From Desulfobacterales bacterium (GTDB taxonomy: Bacteria; Desulfobacterota; Desulfobacteria; Desulfobacterales; JAHEIW01), in assembly GCA_030145015.1 (NCBI GenBank), contig JAQYWI010000043.1, positions 1 to 34,615 of the forward strand: DNA of 34,615 bases, written 5' to 3'. The first letter of the stretch is position 1. The number at the start of each line of letters is the position of its first letter. Shown here one piece after another: positions 14,777 through 21,497 of the stretch. The notes beneath the pieces were generated by a model. It did no database searches and had not been told where the DNA came from. It was given only the letters and a program-made list of their open reading frames with translations. Made by a program: the position numbers and the translations under genes.

Positions 14777-15511
14777 TTATCCGACAATTTTCTTTATCTC
14801 CTCTAAGATCCTCGAAAGGCCGGCTGCGGCTTTCTCTTCGACAACATAATCCACACCAGGAAACGCGCGTTCAATGTTCACTTCCACGATTTTGGCGCCC
14901 TCTTGCCGGGCTAAAACCGGTAAAGATGCCGCCGGTTCAACGACCGCCGATGTGCCGATGACCAGCATCAGTTTGCAGGTTGCAGATTGATGATAGGCAG
15001 TTTCCAGCGCAGCTTTGGGCAATTGCTCACCGAATAACACCGTATTGGGCTTTAACACGCCTCCGCACTCACAATACGGCGGCAGGCCTTCCGGCACATG
15101 CGGGGCTAAAAATTCCCGGCCGCATTGCAGGCAATATGTCTCTCTGAGGCTTCCGTGAATTTCAGTTACGTTTTTGCTCCCGGCTTTTTTATGCAGGCCG
15201 TCGATATTTTGGGTAATCACATGCTGCACAATTCCCATTTTTTCAAGCTCGACCAGAGCAAGATGCGCTTTGTTGGGCTGATAGGTATCATAATCACGGA
15301 TAAATTCGCCCCGGATCGTCCAGTATTTGGCCGGATCCTCTCTGAAGACCTCAATGGATGCATAGACCATGGGATCATATTTTTCCCAGAGGCCTCCTTT
15401 TGAGCGAAATGTGGCAATGCCGCTTTCGGCTGAAATACCGGCACCGGTTAAGGCCACACAGTGTTTCAAATCCAGCATTAATTTGGCTATCTCTTGGCAA
15501 ACGCTATCCAT
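14777..15511 (-). CDS. Sirtuin (Sir2-family NAD-dependent protein deacylase)
   Basis: About 244 aa from the ATG at 15511 (MDSVCQEIAKLM). The open frame reaches 15637, but that extension has no domain match and the shorter form has the usual bacterial length. NAD-binding motifs are LTGAGISAESGIATFR and TQNIDGLHKKAG. The catalytic His is in EIHGS. The zinc site is formed by YCLQCGREF and YCECGGVLKP. GTSAVVEPAASLP closes the Rossmann part. It removes acyl groups from protein lysines in the cytoplasm using NAD+. The preferred acyl group (acetyl or succinyl) is not clear: a Trp stands near the position of the Tyr in the class III Tyr-x-x-Arg motif. The Shine-Dalgarno (ACAGGAA) is rather distant. 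Confidence 0.88.
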   Translation of the reverse strand: MDSVCQEIAKLMLDLKHCVALTGAGISAESGIATFRSKGGLWEKYDPMVYASIEVFREDPAKYWTIRGEFIRDYDTYQPNKAHLALVELEKMGIVQHVITQNIDGLHKKAGSKNVTEIHGSLRETYCLQCGREFLAPHVPEGLPPYCECGGVLKPNTVLFGEQLPKAALETAYHQSATCKLMLVIGTSAVVEPAASLPVLARQEGAKIVEVNIERAFPGVDYVVEEKAAAGLSRILEEIKKIVG

Positions 15512-15776
15512 CTGATATATTATTCCTGTTATTTGGAATTTTGAAAAACTATCCCAAAAATAGGAAGAAGCTTCAAGTGTTATTTGGCTGCTGCCTTTCG
15601 GAAGATTTTTTTGAGGAATTGGACATTTTTTTTGCATTCCGGCTGCGGCGTAAAAATAAGTTGGGGCCGCAGCTCCAAGAGGGTTTCAAATTTAAAAGTC
15701 GGTATTATATTTCAGCAATATCCTCAAATCGAAAAATCAAACCCATTCTTTAAAAAATGAGAAAGGACGCTGCAAT

Positions 15777-15842
15777 ATGATCCGTTCTCAGCATCATTTA
15801 ATCGGAAACGCTTTTTTTAACCCAAACCGAGAACGAAAATGA
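15777..15842 (+). CDS. 21-codon leader ORF overlapping the Na/Pi cotransporter start
   Basis: ATG at 15777 follows GAAAGGA at 15761 with good spacing. The frame reads MIRSQHHLIGNAFFNPNRER plus Lys and stops at TGA 15840-15842. That TGA overlaps the transporter's ATG (ATGA at 15839-15842). The transporter itself has no good Shine-Dalgarno, so ribosomes may reach it by finishing this peptide. The peptide resembles nothing I know. It could be a regulatory leader, a coupling device, or chance. Confidence 0.5.
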   Translation: MIRSQHHLIGNAFFNPNRERK

Positions 15843-17719
15843 ACCCAAAAAAATGGAAACGGAATAAAAAGGAAGAGGCGCTCGTAAGAGGCCCACACGG
15901 CATCGGATCCAGGTCTTGGCGGTTGCCTCTGGCCGGATTCGGTCGGTTGCGATGGGGCTTGCTCCAGACGTGGATCCCGGGCGCACTCGTGGCTGCCTTC
16001 CTGCTATGGCCGCAGAGTGCAGCGGCGAACGAGGGCGTCGCGGCACCCCTCAATCCTCTTGCCATGGGGGTCGGCCTGTTGGGAGGGCTTGCGCTCTTTC
16101 TGTACGGTATGGAAAAGATGACCGACGGCCTAAAAGCGGCCGCCGGGGAGCAAATGAAGGTCCTGCTCACCAAGCTGACACGCAACCCGGTGACCGGGGC
16201 GTTAACCGGGGCCCTGGTAACTGCCGTTATCCAGTCCTCGTCGGTCACGACCGTCCTGGTGGTAGGCTTTGTGAGTGCCGGTCTCATGACCCTGGTCCAG
16301 TCGGTCGGTGTGATCTTCGGCGCAAACGTCGGCACAACCGTCACGGCACAGATTGTTGCTTTCAATGTAACTGCAGCAGCGCTGCCCCTGATTACCGTCG
16401 GCTTCTTAATGATCTTTCTCGGGAAACACGGCCGCGTGCGCCATTTCGGTGACATGCTCATGGGTCTTGGCCTTATCTTCTATGGTATGGCGACCATGGG
16501 AGACGCCATGGCGCCCCTGCGAACACACGGGGGCTTCATGGAGTTAATGCAGTCCATGGAACGACCGATCCTCGGAATGCTCGTTGGAGCGCTTTTCACG
16601 GCGCTCGTTCAATCCTCGTCGGCGACCATCGGTCTGGTGGTCGTAATGGCCACCCAGGGCTTTGTCACACTACCTGCCGGCATCGCTATCGTCTTCGGAG
16701 CGAAGATCGGCACCTGTGTGACCGCACTGCTCGCCGCGCTGGGTAAAAGCGAGGATGCCCGGCGGACAGCGGTGGTACACGTCATCTATAACGTGCTTGG
16801 GGCCGTGTTGTGGATCGCCTTCATTGATCAGCTCGCGGATCTTGCCGTGTGGGTGTCGTCTTCTCATCCGGAGCTGCAGGGCGCAGAGCGACTCGCTAGG
16901 GAGGTGCCGCGGCAGGTCGCCAACGCCGCCACCATCTGGGCGACCGCCAACATGCTGATCTTTCTTCCCTTCAGCGCTGTGTTTGCACGCCTGGCACGCC
17001 GGCTGGTCCCGGACCGCACGGTGGTCGAGACCGCCATCGTTCGGCCCCAGTTTCTGGACGAGGAGCTCATGCGCGTTCCCTCCCTGGCACTCGAGCGTGC
17101 TCGCCTCGAGCTTGGGCACATGGCCGAACTGGTCGATAAGATGTTGGAAAACGTGCCGGCGGCCTTTCGCACCCGGGATTTTCGAGGGGTGTCAAAGCAC
17201 CACGATCAAGTCGTGGTACTTCGGGAAGCCGTCCTCCATTACCTGCAGCACATAGGCCGCGTGAACCTCACGGACAAGGAGTCGGACGAACACGCGCAGC
17301 TGGTGTATGCTACAGGGGAAATCGAAAGCATCAGCGCTGCGGTCGGCCGCGAGCTGTTACCCCTATCCGAAGTTTTCCGGGACGCGGGCATCACCGCGAG
17401 CGAAACGACAGGTGCATTGCTCGGTCAACTTTACGAGGCCACTCGAGAGGCCGCACGCGCAGGCCTCCGGGCGATCGTGGAGAAGAACGAGCGAGCGGCT
17501 CAGGATGTCGTCGCGCGCCGCGACGAAGTATGGAAGCTTGGAAACGAGCTGCTCCAGCAGCAAGCGGCTCGTCTCGCCCAGGACGATCCCCAGCGTCTGC
17601 TCAAGCATCGCCTGCAGGTTGACCTGCTGGATAAGATGAGGCGGATATACGGGGTGGCCGAGCGTATGGCGATTTCTGTGCTGCCGCGAGGAGTCCTGGC
17701 CGGAGAGCTGAGGGCGTAG
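15839..17719 (+). CDS. Na/Pi cotransporter II-related protein with C-terminal PhoU-like domain
   Basis: 626 aa inner-membrane protein. The two internal repeats of the NptA/Na-Pi family are clear: AVIQSSSVTTVLVVGF (QSSS at 132-135) with GANVGTTVTAQIV, and ALVQSSSATIGLVVVM (QSSS at 258-261) with GAKIGTCVTALLAALG. Eight or so membrane segments run to about residue 385. Residues about 405-620 are helical and PhoU-like (LGHMAELVDKMLENVPAAF). The first 64 residues are basic and then hydrophobic, resembling a long signal or first helix. The gene is visibly richer in G+C than its neighbours, suggesting acquisition from elsewhere. Phosphate is the family substrate, but many bacterial members with PhoU domains are uncharacterised. 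Confidence 0.87.
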   Translation: MNPKKWKRNKKEEALVRGPHGIGSRSWRLPLAGFGRLRWGLLQTWIPGALVAAFLLWPQSAAANEGVAAPLNPLAMGVGLLGGLALFLYGMEKMTDGLKAAAGEQMKVLLTKLTRNPVTGALTGALVTAVIQSSSVTTVLVVGFVSAGLMTLVQSVGVIFGANVGTTVTAQIVAFNVTAAALPLITVGFLMIFLGKHGRVRHFGDMLMGLGLIFYGMATMGDAMAPLRTHGGFMELMQSMERPILGMLVGALFTALVQSSSATIGLVVVMATQGFVTLPAGIAIVFGAKIGTCVTALLAALGKSEDARRTAVVHVIYNVLGAVLWIAFIDQLADLAVWVSSSHPELQGAERLAREVPRQVANAATIWATANMLIFLPFSAVFARLARRLVPDRTVVETAIVRPQFLDEELMRVPSLALERARLELGHMAELVDKMLENVPAAFRTRDFRGVSKHHDQVVVLREAVLHYLQHIGRVNLTDKESDEHAQLVYATGEIESISAAVGRELLPLSEVFRDAGITASETTGALLGQLYEATREAARAGLRAIVEKNERAAQDVVARRDEVWKLGNELLQQQAARLAQDDPQRLLKHRLQVDLLDKMRRIYGVAERMAISVLPRGVLAGELRA

Positions 17720-17874
17720 GTTTCTGCTGAGCCCGGATGAGTGCGCAACGAAAGCCAAAATTTTGGTGAATTGTGGCGGTTATCAATACATCATTATCAA
17801 TTTTTGTGTGTTTTTTTCTGGCCGGGCTTATCAGAAAGTGTCAAATTTAAAGCGCACCCCTTCAACTTATATTC

Positions 17875-18612
17875 TTAATTGATAAATTCAATTCCAACGA
17901 TCGGCTCGTAATCAATAAAATCCTGCCAGAATTCGTGTCTGAATTTTTTTAGCCCGTCCGGGGAAACTTCAATTTTATGCCATCGAATAGAATTCAGCCC
18001 GGCCTGGTCAGTGGCCCATTCATGGGTGCTTCGACTTAAATAGAAATTATCAAAGCGGAATTTTTGGCCGCCTCTGAAGAATTCATATGTTATGGCCGCA
18101 CCTTCCTGGAGCGGTCCGGAAATGCTTTTGGTGAATCCATATTTCTCACAGATGCGAAAAGATTCCGGGGGCTGATCCGGATTGTTATTGATACCGACAA
18201 AGCGACCGCCGGATTTTAAATTGGCGGCGATTGTCTGAAACATTTTGAGCAATTGCTCTTTTGTTTGGGCATAATTCAACAGATAGGAGGCAACCACCAG
18301 ATCAAATTTGCCAATGCCTCCGAGTGTAATGGCATCTCCAAGGATATAGTCTACCCCGAGTGGATGATTTTGTTCTTGCTGTTTGGCCAGCCGAATCATC
18401 TCCTCGGAAATATCGACACCGACAACTTTATCAGCACCCTTTTGTTTGATTCGGCGGGTATAATATCCTTCACCGCAGGCCAGATCGAGTACCGATTTTT
18501 GGGATATATCACCCAACAGCTTATTGAAGGAATACCATTCAATGTATTCGCGAAAGGGCAGGCGTTTGGAAGCTTTGTATTGTTTGGCAAACTTATCGTA
18601 AACCGCAGTCAT
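17875..18612 (-). CDS. Class I SAM-dependent methyltransferase (ToxA-like)
   Basis: 245 aa. Motif I is VLDLACGEGYYTRRI, followed by VVGVDISEEMIRLA (motif II acid) and FDLVVASYLLNYA (motif IV region). The opening (YDKFAKQYKASKRLPFREYI) resembles the toxoflavin-synthase-type methyltransferase group, though that name says little about substrate. It is cytoplasmic. No biosynthetic partner is adjacent. The downstream 17720-17874 gap contains a CCAAAATTTTGG palindrome at 17755 and a weak GCCCGG/CCGGGC pair. Confidence 0.8.
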   Translation of the reverse strand: MTAVYDKFAKQYKASKRLPFREYIEWYSFNKLLGDISQKSVLDLACGEGYYTRRIKQKGADKVVGVDISEEMIRLAKQQEQNHPLGVDYILGDAITLGGIGKFDLVVASYLLNYAQTKEQLLKMFQTIAANLKSGGRFVGINNNPDQPPESFRICEKYGFTKSISGPLQEGAAITYEFFRGGQKFRFDNFYLSRSTHEWATDQAGLNSIRWHKIEVSPDGLKKFRHEFWQDFIDYEPIVGIEFIN

Positions 18613-18683
18613 CGCATTACCCGGTGCGAGAATATCTTGACTAAGAAGTGTTCAATGAGACGTGAGTCATGCGACTTTCGTCA

Positions 18684-19007
18684 TTAAATAACCAGAGCCG
18701 CCATATCTCTTCCAAAAAGGCCGATGCGGTCTCCGGCCTTAACCGCAATGTCCAGCTTCCATTCAAGCGCATTTTCGTGAACCTGCTGGTATCTTATCCA
18801 GTGAGCCATTGCACTGCGAGTGGCCAGCAATTTGGCATTGAAGAAAATATTATAGATTTCATCAAGCGGGATTCCAACACGGGCTAAAAGCTGCTCCAGT
18901 GTTTCCCCGGGCTGAGGTTCAACCTTCAGGACATTGCCATGACCCGCCCCGGATTCTTTTAAAAAACGGCGAAGTTTACCGTACAGATGAATTGCAACTG
19001 TTTCCAT
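18684..19007 (-). CDS. ThiS/MoaD-like ubiquitin-fold protein without terminal Gly-Gly
   Basis: 107 aa from the ATG at 19007, preceded by GAGAAAG; a GTG four codons upstream is possible. The N-terminal VAIHLYGKLRRFL and the C-terminal VKAGDRIGLFGRDM fit the MoaD/ThiS beta-grasp family. Sulfur-carrier members end in Gly-Gly, where sulfur is loaded; this one ends in DMAALVI. It therefore cannot work as a classical sulfur carrier unless cleaved. It lies between a methyltransferase and the OsmC-like selenoprotein gene, separated from the latter by a 250-bp palindromic spacer. Confidence 0.7.
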   Translation of the reverse strand: METVAIHLYGKLRRFLKESGAGHGNVLKVEPQPGETLEQLLARVGIPLDEIYNIFFNAKLLATRSAMAHWIRYQQVHENALEWKLDIAVKAGDRIGLFGRDMAALVI

Positions 19008-19046
19008 TATCTTTCTCACGGTCTGAGCAAATAATGCCCAGCGCCC

Positions 19047-19258
19047 TGTAGCTGCCGGCCGCTGGTCTCCGGTTCAAGGGTTCAAGGATTAGTTAAATTA
19101 GTTTAATTTGTCTCATTGGTTGAATTGGTTGGCTCAAACCGAACCAATTGAACGAATTAAACCAATCAAACCAATATAACGTTTACTCAACGCTGGCACC
19201 TAAAACCTGACACAAACTACCAGCTGCCAGTTGCCCGTGACCAGCAGCAAGCAGCCGG
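19047..19258. repeat. Nested two-module palindrome filling the spacer before moaD-like gene
   Basis: The inner arms 19089-19131 (TTAGTTAAATTAGTTTAATT, then TTGGTTGAATTGGTTG) and 19139-19181 (CCGAACCAATTGAACGAATT, then AAACCAATCAAACCAAT) are imperfect reverse complements around a 7-nt loop. The outer arms are GCTGCCGGCCGCTGGTC (about 19052-19068) and GACCAGCAGCAAGCAGCCGG (19239-19258). GGTTCAAGGGTTCA at 19071 lies between them and recurs at 27521. It begins 2 nt beyond the OsmC-like stop codon. Confidence 0.75.
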
Positions 19259-19260
19259 CA

Positions 19261-19734
19261 CTAAACGTCTTCCATCTTCAATTCAGTCGAAATATCAATA
19301 CTGCCTTTAATTGAGCGGGCAACCGGACACTTATCAGCGTGGAATCCGTAGACTCTCTGAGCGGTTTCCTGTTGCTCCGGTTTTAATTTTAGATGATAGG
19401 TTACATGAATACGACGGATAATCAGCACGTTGCCGTCCTTTTCAATTTCCCCTTTTGCCTCTGAATGCAACCGTCCTTCCCCGGCAGGAATTTCGCGCGC
19501 TTCCAGCGCGCCGCCAAAAGTGCCGGTCAGTCAGCCTGCGGCTGCGGAGACAACATAATCCAGAGTGGTGGCATGCGGTTCGTGAATCTGGGGGTCGACG
19601 CCGTAATGCTCGGCGACCTCGGAATGAACGCCAAACAGCACCGGTTCATCTTCCTGGGGCAAATAAGCACGACGCAATGGGCCTTTTACGCGTTCAATTC
19701 TTACTTTGGATGTGTAAACTACGGGTTCGCTCAT
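19261..19734 (-). CDS. OsmC-like selenoprotein (in-frame UGA read as selenocysteine)
   Basis: 157 residues if the TGA at 19531-19533 (complement) is read through. The ATG follows AAGGAGATCCT. Upstream of the UGA: HATTLDYVVSAAAG. Directly after it, in the same frame: LTGTFGGALEAREIP. OsmC-family relatives have Cys at this exact position (AAGGC-LTGT-type text), the peroxide-reacting Cys. The second family Cys is present in FHADKCPVARSI. Reading straight on without a frameshift restores a full-length protein with a conserved C-terminal half (RRIHVTYHLKLKPE). A SECIS-like hairpin begins a few bases after the UGA. The protein presumably reduces organic peroxides. A standard gene caller will report two truncated pieces, or a pseudogene, here. 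Confidence 0.88.
19481..19526 (-). promoter_or_regulatory. SECIS-like hairpin in the OsmC-like gene
   Basis: On the coding strand, CCGGCA (19526-19521) pairs with TGCCGG (19486-19481). Above it, GCGCGCT (19511-19505) pairs with AGCGCGC (19501-19495), closing a GGA loop (or a TGGAA loop with one pair fewer). The apical G lies about 26 nt after the UGA, within the 16-37 nt range described for bacterial SECIS elements, and a G occupies the first two loop positions. Confidence 0.7.
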
Positions 19735-19792
19735 AGGATCTCCTTTCAGATTATCCAGATATAAGTTGTTTGTTCAAGTTTTATAGGCTTTT

Positions 19793-19890
19793 ACTTCGTC
19801 CTCGTGCTCGTGCTCGTGCTCGTAATTCGTAATCGATCAGCGAGCAAGTCCGAGGACGAGGACCGCTGCGCTGAGTACGAGTACGAAACC
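19793..19890. repeat. Palindrome built of CTCGTG / CGAGGA words
   Basis: The left arm (19793-19834) is TCGTCCTCGTGCTCGTGCTC and further CTCGT units. The right arm (19841-19890) is CGAGCAAGTCCGAGGACGAG and GAGTACGAGTACGAAA. They pair imperfectly. The same kind of text appears in the inner part of the 26376-26583 repeat. It lies just downstream of the COG2509-type flavoprotein gene on the minus strand. Confidence 0.65.
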
Positions 19891-19934
19891 TGAAACCGGA
19901 TCGCTTTGTGGTTTCCGCCAACTCAGCGAGAAAG

Positions 19935-21290
19935 CTAATCACCGCTGCCATTGAGCCGTTGGGCAATCGTGCGGGCTGCAAGGATGCCGCTGGCTGATGC
20001 CTGGATCAATCCCCGAGTAATGCCGGCACCATCACCAATGGCAAACAAATTTTCCACACCGGTTTCCAATTCCGAAGACAATTCAATCCGGTTGGAATAA
20101 AATTTTACTTCAACCCCGTATAGGAGCGTATGGCGCGAATTTACACCCGGTGCTATTTTTTCGAGGGCCCGAAGCATTTCAATAATGCTTTGAAGGTGCC
20201 GGTAGGGAAACACGAAACTTAAATCACCGGGGGTGGCCTCAGGAAGCGTTGGCCGCGTCAGACAGCGATTGATGCGTTCAGGCGTGCTGCGCCGTCCGGC
20301 CAGCAGATCTCCCAGCCGCTGAACAATGGGCCCGTTGCCCAAAAGGTTTGCCAGCCTGGCAATGTACAATCCGTATCCAATGGGGTCGTCAAAAGGTTCA
20401 GTAAATGCGCTGCTGACCAAAATAGCAAAATTGGTGTTTTCACTTTTTTTCCTGGCATAGCTGTGGCCGTTGACCGTAACGACCTCCTTGGTTTTCTCAA
20501 TGACAACCTCGCCATAGGGATTCATACAAAAGGTACGTACCTTCTCATCAAATGTTTTGGAGTAGTAAATAAGCTTTGATTCATAAATGATGTCCGTAAT
20601 TTCCTTTAAAACCGCAGCAGGCAACTCCACCCGAACGCCGATATCTACCGCACTGGCCTTTGTTTTAAGCCCCAGCGACTCGGCCTGCGTCTTCATCCAG
20701 CTGGCGCCGGATCGCCCCGGGGCTGCCACCACGAATTGGCTCGTTATGGTTTCGCCACTTTCCAATTTGACACCCTGGATGCGCCCATTTTCAGCCAGAA
20801 GGCTTTGGACCGGATGGCAGGTCCGGGTTTCAACCCGATCCACCAGAGATTGTCGCAGTCGATCTAATACGACCTGACAGTTCTCCGTCCCGATGTGCCG
20901 GATCTGCGAAGGGATTAATTCCAGATCGGCCAGCCGCGCGCGATCGGCCAGATCCTCCAGTTTGGGCGATGACTTGCCGAATATAACTTCCGGGGCACCG
21001 TGTTTAACCCAGATTTCATCTGACTCCTTAAGGATCTGATCGAGGGATTCAGGTTCCAGATACTCCCCCAGCAGTCCCCCCACTTCGGGAGATAAGGTCA
21101 ATTTTCCGTCACTATAGGCACCGGCTCCTCCCCATCCGCAGAGCATATCATTTGAATTACGACGCTTACGCTCACTGAGATCTTTGCCGAGTTCGAGCAA
21201 AAGAACCGGTTTAATCCCCCGATCGGCCAGGGTTAAGGCCGCAAAAATCCCGGCGGGGCCTGCCCCGACGATGATGACTTGGTAGTCCAT
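19935..21290 (-). CDS. FAD-dependent oxidoreductase, COG2509 type
   Basis: 451 aa from the ATG at 21290 (MDYQVIIVGAGPAG), which has GGGAGGAATCC directly upstream; the frame extends ten codons further without a better start. FAD site: VIIVGAGPAGIFAALTLADRG-type opening. MLCGWGGAGAYSDGKLTL and the C-terminal FAIGDGAGITRGLIQASASG are diagnostic for this uncharacterised family of large FAD dehydrogenases. The electron donor and acceptor are unknown. It is followed on the same strand by the CTCGTG palindrome and preceded by the pepF gene's downstream spacer; nothing suggests an operon partner. Confidence 0.85.
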   Translation of the reverse strand: MDYQVIIVGAGPAGIFAALTLADRGIKPVLLLELGKDLSERKRRNSNDMLCGWGGAGAYSDGKLTLSPEVGGLLGEYLEPESLDQILKESDEIWVKHGAPEVIFGKSSPKLEDLADRARLADLELIPSQIRHIGTENCQVVLDRLRQSLVDRVETRTCHPVQSLLAENGRIQGVKLESGETITSQFVVAAPGRSGASWMKTQAESLGLKTKASAVDIGVRVELPAAVLKEITDIIYESKLIYYSKTFDEKVRTFCMNPYGEVVIEKTKEVVTVNGHSYARKKSENTNFAILVSSAFTEPFDDPIGYGLYIARLANLLGNGPIVQRLGDLLAGRRSTPERINRCLTRPTLPEATPGDLSFVFPYRHLQSIIEMLRALEKIAPGVNSRHTLLYGVEVKFYSNRIELSSELETGVENLFAIGDGAGITRGLIQASASGILAARTIAQRLNGSGD

Positions 21291-21438
21291 GGATTCCTCC
21301 CAATTGTGGCAATTTAACATTCAATATTCAGGCAGGGTATCACATAATCGCTTATACGGAAAACTCTATAAGCTATCTCAAAAATGCATATAACGCCCGA
21401 TGGTAAAGTTTTAAACCTATAAAAAGTGCTAACAACAA

Positions 21439-21490
21439 ATGAGCTAAAATTAAAAATGATCTAAAATGCCTAAAATTATGGTTAGGCACT
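21439..21490. repeat. CTAAAAT word repeat after pepF
   Basis: Reads ATGAGCTAAAATTAAAAATG, then ATCTAAAATGCCTAAAATT, followed by GGTTAGGCAC as a short complement of TGCCTAA. It is essentially a one-armed copy of the family at 5418-5568 and 11892-12048 and starts 8 nt beyond the pepF stop codon. Confidence 0.65.
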
Positions 21491-21497
21491 TCTAACT

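Noticed and set aside
14599..14961. 120-codon rightward frame over the GCTGGC repeat and the sirtuin 3' end
   Set aside because: It reads through the palindromic repeat and antisense to the sirtuin. No independent support.
19261..19734. OsmC-like locus as a pseudogene with a nonsense mutation
   Set aside because: The UGA falls exactly on the family's catalytic Cys position, the frame after it is fully conserved and a SECIS-like hairpin follows. All of this favours selenocysteine over decay.
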